Translations under genes and position numbers: made by a program
Part shown: positions 52,501-62,294 of the stretch, piece by piece
Layout of the letters: every line of letters starts with the position of its first letter
Position numbering within the stretch: position 1 is the first letter of the stretch
Notes under the pieces: model-generated
Database searches by the model: none
Told to the model about the DNA's origin: nothing
The model's input: the letters and a program-made list of their open reading frames with translations, nothing else
From: Phoronis australis
Lineage: Eukaryota; Phoronida; Phoronidae
Length of the DNA: 64,000 nucleotides
Assembly: GCA_002633005.1 (NCBI GenBank)
Contig: NMRA01000023.1
Span: 1,467,373-1,531,372 of the forward strand
Direction of reading: 5' to 3'

Positions 52501-55500
52501 CTACCTCCATGACTTCAATTGATAACAGAAATAGAATCTTACCACGGCAAGGGATATTAGGAAACCAATATTACGAGAGTAAAAGACCTAACTCGATTTT
52601 CGTTTCAGCCAGCTAAATAGAACCAAATGCAGCTTTAAAAATAACAATTTGTCGCTTTTGTTAACTTTTGTCGTATATTCCGTTTCACTGAAGCACGTGC
52701 GTGGCCTTGTATCGATGTTCGAATTCAGTTGGATTCCAACTAACCACATCTTTCTTTACTACTGCTTGAAGAAAATAACCATGAACTACAGGAAGGATAT
52801 CACATCAGTAAACGCATGCCGCATGTGTGGAAGCACCGTGATTTCGTTTCTTGGGAAGAAAAATTGGTTTTCAAACGTTGTCCAATGAATGCAAATAAAG
52901 ACTGTGTTACTACTTTTTGTTACAACTGTCTGAGATACGAGAAGCTTCTTAACGAGTGTTCTTACAAGATCAACTGAGCTGAAGTAAAATCATAATTCTA
53001 AAATGTCTCAAGGACAACCCCCCACAGGTGCTTGAATGTATTTGAATATTCTTTGTCGTTTCCAGTTCGCAAGGAGCAGATCTTAACTTAAACAGAATTC
53101 TTTGGTATGATTATGCAAATATCTATTACTCAGCATCCACATGTTGCTGAACATTCAAAGAAATGAAAAAGAGCCGCACGGCACACGAAACCTCGAAACA
53201 TTCTATGTCAGAAATAGTCCTTTTCCAATAGCAAACGAAGTACTGAATGACAACATTGGCGGCTATCTTACGACGTTCTTCCTTTTCCAGGTATTTAGCG
53301 GGAACGTGGACAAACATCACGAGCACTACCACTATCTTTCCACTCCATTCATTGCTAGATACATTAGATTCCATCCCATTGAATGGGAGAAGGCTATCAG
53401 TATGCGTGCTGGGCTCATTGGCTGCCCACACCACGGCCAGTGTGGAGAAGGCTTCATTCGAGTCAACAAAGAAGCACCTTGTGGTAAGAACTTATAAGGA
53501 TTTGGTTATAACGCTTTACGAGTTGGATACGTAGGGGAGGAATTATCAGTAGGCCAAAGTTGAATCTAGTAAAAACCTTTTGCAAACCGCAATCCACTAG
53601 GTCTTTAAAGAACGTATTCATGCTTGAAATGAGTACTGTAGTCGGTGTCACCAAAATAGAAAAATCGAAAACGCAAGTATACCGCGGTGCAGCAGAGATC
53701 GCGAACTGACTGCCAATAACCTCCTCAAGTATTGCAATTTCGAACTTCGTCGTGAGTTCTGTTTTTCATCCACTCAGTGATTTCGTTGTAGTTGAAAACT
53801 TGGCATACCGGAAGCAAACATGGATCAACAACAAACGCCACAACAAGCGACATACGAGCGAGCCTAAGTGGATACAGGCGCATGCAGCACGTGCGGTCGA
53901 TGGCATACTGGACAACAAGCTACCAAGCTGTACCATACTGGACAACCATTACGTAGACAAACCCACGTGGATGGTCGATCTCGGCTTCAGGACATCGATA
54001 TCAGGGGTCAAGATTCTCACGTGGCAGGGGGAAGGTAAACGAGGTATGGATGTTGTGCTCCCGCACGTTTGTTCGTCTGGTTTAATGTATCCTCATAGAT
54101 GTATACTCTAAGTCAAATTTAAATGTTTAGTCGAATAAGAACCGGTCCCTTTCACCAAACACTCCTATCAAAGAGGCCAATGCCGCCGACTGCGAAAGAG
54201 ATTTTTATAACACTGATGCAACTCAATCCATGTACATTTGGTCAAGATAAAAAAATCTAAAACTACTTTCACGTGCGTTTTATCGCAACTGGAAATCATA
54301 CACGCGTCTAAGACTGGGCAGGAGTAGTTGACCGAGGCTGCTTGCAAAACGCACCACGCACTGTCTAATAGAAAGAAAGTGACACACGAGATCTTGCCGA
54401 AGTCCTCAGTCTTTTTTCTTCTATATCAAGGAACTCTTTAGCATCGTGTCTATTAACAAAGGTGATCTGAAAGGAACCGTGTCTATAAGTTTATGAACGG
54501 ACTCTTCCAAAGTTGTTGTAACCGAGTGTGCCAAAACACAATGTGAATTTTAACCACAAGTGCATGAAGTATGGCATGGGCTGTAGTTACCATGGTTGTC
54601 ATGGGCTGTAATTACCATGGTTGTCATGGGCTGTAGTTACCGTGGTTGTCATGGGCTGTAGTTACCATGGTTGTCATGGGCTGTGGTTACCGTGGTTGTC
54701 ATGGGCTGTAGTTACCATGGTTGTCATGGGCTGTAGTTACCATGGTTTTCACGGGCTGATGTTACCATGGTTGTCATGGGCTGTAGTTACCATAGTTGTC
54801 ATGCTTTCCCAGTGTTGTACGCTTAATGGCGTTGATAAAATGACGTTGCTTTGTATATAGAGTAGGCCTACGTTGTAGCACTGTCTAAAAGAGATATTTG
54901 ATATATTAAGTAAAAACTGATCACACGTCATTTCAAGCATACCGACATGTATCAGGTGTGTAAAATATGCCCAAGAATGGCTAAATACCTTGGGGTAATT
55001 ATCAGAGAAACTTCGTGCTAAGAAGTCTATTTCCTTACATAAAGAAGAATGACAGCCTCATTTTGTTCTAGTAGCAACTCACAAACGAATGGTCTCGTTC
55101 TTCGCATACTCAACATTTCTAAGATACCTGATGGACGCACTTCACACGATATCATTTAAAAGGATACTAAACCCTGTTTTATGATTTCAACCAATCCTCG
55201 TTCTGTCACCTGTTAATGCATCATTGGCGTCAATTTTCCAAATTAAATGCAGGAATCAATTAAAAACTCATAGCCCCTATTTCACAAATTGGACATTATG
55301 GTCCTTCGTGGTGGTCATTTCTCCGTGTAATTCTATAAAAGCGCATGGCACGCTTGCCCCATTTAGCAGACTTTGAAAGCAGTTGAGCATTGTTTTGTTT
55401 CGGAGAACTGAATGGGAAACTCGTTTTTAGCATCTGTTAATAGGGCAAAACGGGGCTCTTTTAAAATGTTCCACTACTCATTTGGAAACGTAATAAATCG

Positions 55501-55958
55501 TTAAAATCAAAATGCTGAACACGCGAGTCTCGCGTAAATCTAGGACCTCTAAAACGTATGGCAACTTCACGCTGCTCAGGCGGATCTTGGTAAGCTCGAC
55601 AACTTAGAATGACGCAGGCAAAAGAATAATTTTCCGCAGCTCAAGGAATGGAAACTAACATAATTAACCCTGTCTTGCAGATGATGAAAAGAGCAAAGAT
55701 ACGTACAAAGATTATATGTACAACTTGGACAAACTAGCTGTCTACGTGGACAACAAGGCAAACATAGAAGACGTGACCAAGTCCAAATTCTGCGGCCAAG
55801 TATCGCGACGGAATAACGCGCTGTTCAAGCCCGAGTTGCACGTGTCATGCTCTAACCCAATCAAAGGCCGTTACGTGTACATAGAGGCGTGGGGGGTACC
55901 TAATAGGTGGAGTCGTTTTTTTAGTGCTGTCTTATGCGAAGTTATGGTTTACTCATAA
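40463..55958 (+). CDS. Secreted double F5/8C (discoidin) plus F-type-lectin-like protein, 9 exons
   Basis: Exons: 40463-40544, 47240-47445, 50187-50309, 50556-50694, 50983-51123, 51773-51948, 53291-53483, 53792-54034, 55681-55958. All introns are GT..AG and the phases (1,0,0,1,1,0,1,1) join without a stop, giving 526 residues. Residues 1-27 are a signal peptide. F5/8C domain 1 covers about C29-C182 and domain 2 about C185-C334; each shows the family features WLQ-(V/Y)-D-(L/I)-G, T-(Q/K)-GRGD, a W-containing strand and a final (R/I)-x-G-C. A linker with C340 and C353 follows, then an F-type-lectin/fucolectin-like domain at about 354-526 (NLAYRK start, AVDG, W-M-VDLG, F-C-G, GRYVYIE, LCEVMVYS end). 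There is no transmembrane helix after the signal peptide, so the product should be secreted. Known families of this kind bind carbohydrates or phospholipids and mediate adhesion or recognition; the ligand here is inferred only. One N-glycosylation sequon lies at N271. The domain order recalls EDIL3/lactadherin-type proteins but with no EGF repeats. Confidence 0.87.
43588..43858. mobile_element. Possible MITE with imperfect inverted ends
   Basis: TCATGAAAAGTGACTTAAGA near 43588 pairs with the reverse complement of TCTGGAGTCACTTTTCATCA near 43837-43856. The internal CATAACTGCTAGTC (43704) also occurs at 51979, so the sequence is dispersed. Confidence 0.4.
44670..44694 (+). repeat. Dispersed repeat core, copy 3 (intron 1 of the lectin gene)
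   Basis: Preceded by TATGAGAGTAAAATGC; the core has one change (TTTCC for TTTTC). It lies in a longer block with a GATTCTATTTCCGTAACCA segment at 44508 that also resembles 23966-23985. Confidence 0.6.
47240..47445 (+). CDS. Exon 2: first part of F5/8C domain 1
   Basis: Acceptor ttgcgtag|GT, donor CCAAG|gtaag; 206 nt, phase 1 in and 0 out. It encodes residues 28-96, from the opening Cys (C29) through ITASSSY and an extra Cys pair (C61, C77) to SEWLQVDLGVAAK. Codons here are GC-rich compared with the AT-rich introns on both sides, which supports selection on the reading frame. Confidence 0.9.
47446..50186 (+). other. Intron 2 of the lectin gene
   Basis: 2.7-kb phase-0 intron. No repeats or exons recognised; short chance frames only. 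Confidence 0.8.
50187..50309 (+). CDS. Exon 3: middle of F5/8C domain 1, with RGD
   Basis: Acceptor cgtttcag|GTG, donor CAAAGG|gtaaaa; 123 nt, phase 0 both sides. It encodes residues 97-137, starting VTGVMTQGRGDG and continuing through SFKVSYSVDGVTWKY. RGD is residues 105-107. The junction AAK|VTGV restores the standard discoidin core strand. Confidence 0.9.
50556..50694 (+). CDS. Exon 4: end of F5/8C domain 1
   Basis: Acceptor cccgtttcag|TTG, donor CAGA|gtaagt; 139 nt, phase 0 in and 1 out. It encodes residues 138-183: FEGNTD, ARYVKFHTVHW, HPSMRVEVIGC. C182 is the expected partner of C29. Confidence 0.9.
50983..51123 (+). CDS. Exon 5: first part of F5/8C domain 2
   Basis: Acceptor cgttctgtag|GA, donor GGATG|gtaagt; 141 nt, phase 1 both sides. 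It encodes residues 184-230: opening C185, LTASSSHPF, C211, NKAWC (C225), SRRKD. A nearer acceptor-like ttcag at about 51055 was rejected because its phase does not fit and it would delete LTASSS. Confidence 0.85.
51528..51536 (+). other. Possible 9-nt in-frame microexon
   Basis: CCTACACTG lies between a strong acceptor (ATCTTCCTTCTAG) and donor (gtaaga) inside phase-1 intron 5. Including it would add Ala-Tyr-Thr between residues 230 and 231 without changing frame. Domain alignment does not need it, so if real it is alternative. Confidence 0.25.
51773..51948 (+). CDS. Exon 6: middle of F5/8C domain 2, with RGD
   Basis: Acceptor cgtttccag|AT, donor CCTAAG|gtatgt; 176 nt, phase 1 in and 0 out. 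It encodes residues 231-289: GQWLQYDIG, TGLVTKGRGDTG, KQFRLSYSNDSRIW. RGD is residues 253-255. N271 begins an N-x-S sequon. Confidence 0.9.
51949..53290 (+). other. Intron 6 of the lectin gene
   Basis: 1.3 kb. It holds the repeat copy near 52469-52614 and a frame (52649-52888) whose end reads NACRMCGST, a Cys pair of unknown meaning. Confidence 0.75.
52591..52614 (+). repeat. Dispersed repeat core, copy 4 (intron 6 of the lectin gene)
   Basis: Preceded by TACGAGAGTAAAAGACCT. The upstream GGTCTCGCAATATTCC at 52469 resembles GGTCTCGCAGTATCC at 23940, suggesting a repeat at least 150 bp long. Confidence 0.6.
53291..53483 (+). CDS. Exon 7: end of F5/8C domain 2 and linker
   Basis: Acceptor cttttccag|GTA, donor CTTGTG|gtaaga; 193 nt, phase 0 in and 1 out. 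It encodes residues 290-353: FSGNVD, ARYIRFHPIEW, SMRAGLIGC (C334), then a linker with C340 and C353 leading to the lectin domain. Its 5' boundary sits at the same place in the domain as the exon 4 boundary in domain 1. Confidence 0.9.
53792..54034 (+). CDS. Exon 8: first half of the F-type-lectin-like domain
   Basis: Acceptor tttcgttgtag|TT, donor GGGGAAG|gtaaac; 243 nt, phase 1 both sides. It encodes residues 354-434: VENLAYRKQTW, ARAVDGILDN, C400, H406, PTWMVDLGF, GVKILTWQGE. These are the N-terminal strands and the AVDG calcium-loop region typical of fucolectin/tachylectin-4/pentraxin-1 domains. A basic insert (NNKRHNKRH, residues 366-374) lies in a variable loop. Confidence 0.85.
54575..54802. 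repeat. Minisatellite, 25-bp unit, about 9 copies, in intron 8
   Basis: Unit CATGGGCTGTAGTTACCATG followed by GTTGT, with a few base changes per copy. It lies between lectin exons 8 and 9, so length variation would not affect coding. Confidence 0.95.
55681..55958 (+). CDS. Exon 9: second half of the F-type-lectin-like domain and stop
   Basis: Acceptor tgtcttgcag|AT; the TAA stop ends at 55958; 278 nt. It encodes residues 435-526: LAVYVDNK, SKFCGQV, a Cys in LHVSCSN, GRYVYIEAW, LCEVMVYS. These match the closing strands of the F-type lectin fold. The protein ends right after the domain, so no anchor follows. Confidence 0.87.
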
Positions 55959-55998
55959 GTTGCTTGTAGCAAACGGCTTTGTTTTTATTTCTGTGAAA

Positions 55999-56004
55999 AT
56001 TAAA
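55999..56004 (+). terminator. Probable polyadenylation signal ATTAAA
   Basis: ATTAAA, the commonest variant of the polyadenylation hexamer, lies about 40 bp after the lectin gene stop codon. No canonical AATAAA is closer. This would give a very short 3' UTR. Confidence 0.4.
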
Positions 56005-58932
56005 ACTTAATAACGACACCATCCATTAGTTGTCATTGATTAAAAAAATTCGTAGGAATTTACTCCAAAAAATTTCTGTACGACAGACTGTTTGTATACA
56101 TTGATGTTCACGAGAAAGTCGAGGTTTTAGGCCTAATTCTTGAAACAGAAAAGTACAATGCAGTCACTAACTGGTGTGAATTTAACGCAAATAAGTAAAT
56201 TTGGCCAAATATGACATGTATTCCTAATGTATCAGGGTCCGTCACCAGCAAACTTTACTCGTTTCTCGACTCGAAAATTGTCGAATCCCATGCCACGCTT
56301 CGAGTATTTTTTCCAGTTTCATGCATTGTGATTGGCCAATTTTCGGAGATGGTCACGATCCCACAGATCTGCGAAGTGTGTGAAAGCCACTGATCAAGTG
56401 ACCATTTACAGTATGAAGACCGGTACTGAAGGAACATTACTTGTTTTAGAGTCAGAGTTTGTTCATTTGTTAATGCAGATGAGTAGGTGATTTAGCAAAC
56501 CTTTCAACAGAAAATGTGCAGGAGTTTTCGGCAGAAACGACCTTCTTTAAATATGACAGTGTGCGCATGTAAGGAATTCCGCAAGGAGTTTGTTTGGGAA
56601 AATATGCATGGCTTAATCCCAGAACTTTCCCCGAATTCATAAAAATAGACAAAAAATGGGGAAAAAATTATCTTTCAACAACAATACACCCCGTCGTGTA
56701 GTCATCACTTCGAAATACACACCCTAAATTGATTTCCGAATAAACGCCCGACCTTGTCTGCAGAAAACTCTGGTGACTGAGAATTTAGACAAAAAACGCG
56801 AACATAGAAACTGTCCACCGCTAATCAATGTCTCAGTAAAAGTGCCCAAGAGGAATCCACAGCATAAAAATACCGTTGTGGGTTTGTTGTAAAAGGGCTG
56901 CTATAACCTGAAAAGTCATGAACAACTGTGGCAAAAATTAACATTTTCGATGCAAGTGACCAATCCCAAAATGTCAAAATAGTGTTATAACTGCCAAAAG
57001 TGTATGCAGAAATGCACGATAGAAGTCGCTACAAGTTCCCTAACGTCCATCATGTGTTCATTAGGTGTATATTTAAAATGTTAAGCAATGTATTATGTTT
57101 GTTATGACGCGTGTACGAGACTGAAGTTGAAATACCGTAGTTGATATTGCACTGTTTATGAAGTATATGTTTCAGGTGTAAATATGTTTGTCTCAGAAAA
57201 AATCAGGTATTAGTCGTGTAGTTACTCTATGACTCCGTTCCTTTTTGTTGTCTTTTAGTGAACTTGATCTTATAAAGCTACAATGATTATACTGACATTA
57301 GAAGCCAGGTCTACACACACATAAAGTTGAAAGAGCAGCCGCAGTCACAGCCTTTCGTAGGTTGTCGAAGACGTTACATAGTAAAATACGTCAAATATTT
57401 GCTTCGCATAGCAACTTATTGAACAATGTGTACAAATACAACTGCAATTTGATGTTACTTACGGTAACGCCTGCAACACACAGAGAGACTGTGACTGCAA
57501 CTCTTAACACGTGTCGACCAGGCTTATTATCATATAGTCGAGGAAATATGCGCATCTGTGGTCAATTCTTGACCAATCTTTGGTGTGTGGACTTGTTTCG
57601 CTACAAGGTTTGAAACCAGTCAAATACAAACCAAATATTTATAATCAATGAAAGCCAGTTTTGAGATTAGCCAAGAGATATCAAAGTCGTGCTGTCTATC
57701 AATTATTACAAGGAGTGAAGAGCCAATGAGAGTGAAGATATACTGCCAAAACGAATGTACGCTTTGCGATTGGCTGAACTATGAAGGGGTTAAACCAATG
57801 GTAAACGAATGTACGATTAAAGATTGGGCGAACCACGAAACAAGTCAACCAATTATGAATTCATGTTATGGTTTATGATGGGACGACATGGGAGACAAGG
57901 TTCTTATATGCTGCTACATTTTCCGGCATCACGTTATTTGTACATATTGAATATTTTTACACTTTATATATTAGGGTATATATTTTTAAGTTGCGTATAT
58001 TTCATTCTTATTTATTGCTGTGTTATCCATTCGTAGAGTCGAATACATAATGCAATCTAAGTCATCAAAATTTTGTGGTTTTTATCTTGCAATAGATTTC
58101 AATAAACAGTTCACATCGAGGTCAGATTTTTCCAACTGAACAACTGTGGTGTAATAAAGTTGTTGTTCTTTATTCAAATTAGGAGGTGATTAGGCCTACA
58201 GGGATTCCAAAGCCCTGACCGCTTGTTGCTACTTAGACCAGAGGCTCTACAAGTTAGCTCATCAAGACCTTTTATGCGCCTAGCATGGTCTCAACAAATA
58301 ACTGCCAATTCGTTACAAACCTAAAAATCTCTTCTCATTTGAGGAAGGAGCAAGTTATGCCCAACTTTACAACCATCAGTGGTCTAATCCTAAGTGGGCG
58401 GAGCATGGGTTTATGCTCACTTTTATTAAAGAAAAACCCAAGTCTTCAATAAACAAATTATTCATTTTAAATACATAAAATAAAACATATCAATACCATT
58501 CACATCATAACCCAACTATTGTATTATCCTACTGATATTTCTTAAAATGTTTCATTTTTCCTATTTTTGCGCGAATGATTTCCACAAGCAGTTTGGCAGT
58601 TCTTTGTGAACCCACTCCGTGTCTCAACTTGTTAACTGGGATCAATACACAACTTTCATGTATTAACGCAGGGCCATCTGGTGATGTAACACTACAAAAT
58701 GGAAAAGCCTCCAGAACTAGTTTACAGAAAAAACCAAAAGACAACGCATACCACAAAAATGTTTTTTGTTGAAGCAATTATACAACACTGCAGTGCTATA
58801 TTATGACATCACACAAGACAAGCAATTATCTACGAGTAGATAGCTGAGCACTGAAAACAGCATTGAACTTGTACATAATAGTTAAGTTTATTTAAAAGAA
58901 CATAACACCTAATTATTCAACATGATTTGTTA
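56005..58932. other. Intergenic region after the lectin gene
   Basis: No gene found. It contains a CCAAT-box cluster (57723-57853), with otherwise AT-rich sequence. The right part may be 3' UTR or downstream DNA of the - strand REXO2 gene. Confidence 0.35.
57723..57853. promoter_or_regulatory. Cluster of five CCAAT boxes
   Basis: CCAAT or its complement ATTGG lies at 57723, 57769, 57795, 57823 and 57849, with spacing of about 26-46 bp and alternating strands. Part of this comes from an imperfect duplication beginning AACGAATGTACG. NF-Y-type binding is possible; no attached exon is seen. Confidence 0.35.
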
Positions 58933-59150
58933 TGAAAATGACATAGGCAAAAATTGAATTTTGAGCCTCAAAATCAAGGCCCACTATATTAACATAGGAG
59001 GGCCCGTCAGAAGGCGGCCGAAGTGTGGGGACCCCATATTAATAAAGAAGGTTGCCAAAAGGCGGCCAGAGAGCGAACGGTTCCTCTATATTAATAAAGC
59101 TAACCCACTTTTGAGGCCTGAAATTGAATTTCTTGCCTATGTCATTTTGA
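58933..59150. mobile_element. Foldback MITE with about 40-bp TIRs and TA flanks
   Basis: The left end (from TGAAAATGACATAGGCAA to GCCTCAAAA, 58933-58973) is an imperfect reverse complement of the right end (59109-59150). TA lies directly outside both ends (58931-58932 and 59151-59152), as in Tc1/mariner-type insertions. The interior has two blocks of CCATATTAATAAAG/CTATATTAATAAAG and AAGGCGGCC. No coding capacity. Confidence 0.75.
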
Positions 59151-59189
59151 TAAGAATAAGTCATTTCAAATAATAAGCTGTTCCATACA

Positions 59190-59321
59190 CATGGGCGGCG
59201 CACCATAGGGGGCTGGAGGGCTACAGCCCCCCACTTTTTCAGTGCTACACCGCACATGTTCTATAGGCGGTGCACCACAGGGGGCTTTAGCCCCCACTTT
59301 TTCAGTGCTGCGCCGCCTATG
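59190..59321. repeat. GC-rich dimeric foldback repeat
   Basis: Two head-to-tail units, each running from GGCGG.GCACCA.AGGGGGCT to CCCACTTTTTCAGTGCT, the second ending GCGCCGCC. Inverted copy of the family seen at 7624-7766. It sits 40 bp from the TA-flanked MITE. Confidence 0.6.
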
Positions 59322-61567
59322 ATACACCTCCTCATATACTTGTACGCCAGTTCTTGTAACTGTAAGAACAAGTTATTATATGGCTACAATTTATCATTTT
59401 GTACTCATGCTGGTCCTGGGATTTGATAGAAGTTGGCATATTTTCCAATCCTAAGGGGACCTTAGGTGTAGAATTTTCTAAGTCAAATCAAACTGTCGCA
59501 TATCACATTTAAAGCATCATAACACATAACAAACACCCATTGTACCCAAAAATATCAGGCCCAGAATAGGACAGTCCCAAATAAAAATCCCCATTTCTTG
59601 CCCTGGAGATAGGAAAAAGCATCGTTACAATGGCTGCGTTTTAGTAATGTTAATCTTATTCTATGAATCGTTGAAAAGTATTGCGGCCACGGATACTTCT
59701 CCTGTATATCCAACTTAATGCCAATGGAGATGAAGCCCACAGCTCAGCTGTAAAACTCCGTTGGCAAAGGAAGGCAACAGCGAAATAAAACAACACGTTT
59801 GATCAAGCACTCGATGTATTTGTAATGTATTTACATCGAATTTTGATGATTTATTGGTGTAAAACGATGAATTCAAGTGATCAGCTGACAACAGTGTGTT
59901 GAGAACTGCTGAACAGACTGCGTTCGAACCTGTGACGTCAACATCTCCGTCTGCCGTCAGGTAAAAGAACTGTACTTGCTGTTATCGAGTGGAACTACTT
60001 GTACTAAATTGATACAAGAAGGTTGTTTTTGTGAGGCATTCTCCTTTAATACAGTCGAGAAAAACAAGCAAGACACCAACAAATATCATGAGATACTTCA
60101 ATGGTATAAATTTAGGACAGAGAACTGTTTGATGAATGGTGCAGCACTGTGGGTAAATACCACCAGATTAACATGTCGCTGTGTAATCTGGGAACATCCT
60201 ATTCTCCATCATGACAGGAAAGTGCCAAAGGAACTTGTTGTCAGAGTCGTGAATGGCCCAGCACTACCGGATATGAAGGGAAACGGCATTTTGTCTGACA
60301 GACAACTTTTGATTTGTACTCTACAAGCCAGAGTAAAAGTTTAAATTCCCCTAATGTGAAAAAGTGGTACTACCAGTACTGGAATACTATGCAGTGTCAG
60401 GGGTTAAAACTACAAAATCATGAATAACCCGTCGTATATTAAAGCTCACATCAAACATATTCTTAAACAACAAGTAACAGGTACAGCAAAAAAAGAGTGT
60501 TTCTGTGCAATACATATACGAATCACATAAATATGACACTAACACAGTCTACCATAGCAGAGAGTACATAACTGTTGTTTTGACTTTGTACCAGATCAAA
60601 GTTGTCACGCAGACTTTCAATAGCTACCTTATGATCAGATGATTTCAAAGTCTAGCACGTTAATATATGTGCATATGACCCTTGGATCCAAACCCTGCAA
60701 CAAGAGCTAATACTTCATTCAGAGGATACCCGCTGGAGGATACCCGCTGTGCAAAGAAGCGTAACAGTACTCTCCCCCTGACTACACCAGCGCATGTGAT
60801 CAAGACTAACACCACAGGTGACCCCTTGACCTTTGCTTTGCTTCCAATAGATCACCATATCACCAATAACAACAGATGGCATGGGAAGAGAATAAACTTC
60901 AAAAAGCAAATCCCTCAGAGTCCATCAGGCTCATCTGGCCTGTAGCCATGCCCAACATATGCAGTGTAAGTCCATGAAAGTGTTTTGACATTTGAAAAAT
61001 CAGCATACTGACTCATTTTCGTTAGTGCTATGTTTTTTTTTAAAAAATGCTACCGATAGAGCAAAAAAAGGGTGACAGGTATGCTACCCCATCACATGTT
61101 ACTGCGCAGATGAGACTGATACTTCTTTGTACAACCCAGCCGTTTGGAGCCAAGTGGTTCAAGTGCTTTTGCTCAAGCACAGAGCATAGTTGGTCTTCGT
61201 TTTCCCGTACTGTCTGGACCGACCGTGAGTCTATTGGGCATGCTCAAACACATGCCTTGAGACCAGATGATTTGCGTTATATAAAAGCACTGGAGAATTC
61301 AGCAAAAGCACCTAGCGATTGAATTCACCAAGAGCCAGTAGTGTGAGTGATACTTTGAGTGTGCTGAGTAATCACTAAATCACTCATTACATAACTCAAG
61401 TTGTAAAGCTGAGCAATGTCCAAAAATCAATTTCAACCAAGCAGAATCAATTAACATGGAAAGGATAGACTAAATTATCAGAATCTTATAGTAAACAGCC
61501 AGTCTTCACTGCAGCCCAGGCCTGTCCCCTGACGGGTGAACCACAAAGTTCAGTTGCTTCTTTGTCA
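59322..61567 (-). other. Downstream region or 3' UTR of REXO2, no other gene recognised
   Basis: Lies directly 3' of the REXO2 stop codon. No canonical AATAAA was found on the - strand close to the stop, so the UTR end is unknown. Frames at 59976-60344 (no ATG) and 61047-61322 on the + strand match nothing known. Confidence 0.35.
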
Positions 61568-61649
61568 TCACCTGCATCCATCTTGTTTGAATATTGCCTT
61601 TCTGTAAAACTGTAGTTCTTTGATACTCTCCTTGATGTCCTCAAGAGCT
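61568..61649 (-). CDS. REXO2: Last coding exon of oligoribonuclease (REXO2-like), partial gene
   Basis: On the - strand, acceptor gtttgtttttag|A is followed by 81 coding bases ending in TGA. The exon reads ALEDIKESIKELQFYRKAIF and then KQDGCR. From family knowledge, this closely matches the C-terminal helix of animal REXO2 (ALDDISESIKELQFYR..IFK), a DEDDh 3'-5' exonuclease that degrades oligoribonucleotides in mitochondria and cytosol. The first base completes an Arg codon, as expected for the ...HR|AL junction. The tail after IFK is shorter than in mammals. No catalytic DEDDh residues are in this exon; upstream exons must lie right of 64000, as I could not find them between 61650 and 64000. 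Confidence 0.8.
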
Positions 61650-62294
61650 CTAAAAACAAACAGTTGCCTTGTTATCATGTAATTCTCACATGACAAAGTA
61701 AGTCTCTCTCTCACACTATGGGAAAAGTACCTATGCCTCCTAACTCTGGAATTTTTTCCGTGAGACAGAGATTTGGCCGCCCCTCAAAACAGAGCATCAA
61801 GGGTCCTACAGTTACAATAAACACACAAAAGAGTGCACTCTTGAATGATATCAATTTTGTCAATACCTTAGTTCACTGTCTTATAAACGTTTAAGTCTTT
61901 CAACTCCAAGTAACTGTCGGCCATTGTGTCCCTGAACCCCAAGTAACTTAGCACACATGGGCTGAACTGAGGTGCTTGTTTTCAAAATACCATAAACAAT
62001 CCATTTATAACTGAATTTCAAAGTGTAATACACCAAAATGTAGAGAACAGAATGAACTTTATCTACAAATTCACCAAAATTAAAAAATCCCACTCTCTCA
62101 CGTGATGCAGGTAAGTAACACCTGAAATGCCGGTGTTTGTTTGCCAATTTGCCAATTCAGTGTATCGTTTAAAGAATAAAAATGATTTATGAGTAACGGT
62201 GTCGTCAATATTCTTCAGTAAAATTTCTTAAGATACATTTTCGATCATATTTCACATCTTCTATTTACATTTGAAGTCCATAAAGTGACTTAAC

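Noticed and set aside
53126-53434. 102-codon frame antisense to lectin exon 7
   Set aside because: Overlaps a well-supported exon; no domain.
59926-59940. GTTCGAAC as a tRNA T-arm
   Set aside because: No matching acceptor stem, D-arm or anticodon arm around it.
59976-60344. 122-codon frame as a gene
   Set aside because: Starts with TTG, has no ATG near the head and no family features; lies in the likely 3' region of REXO2.
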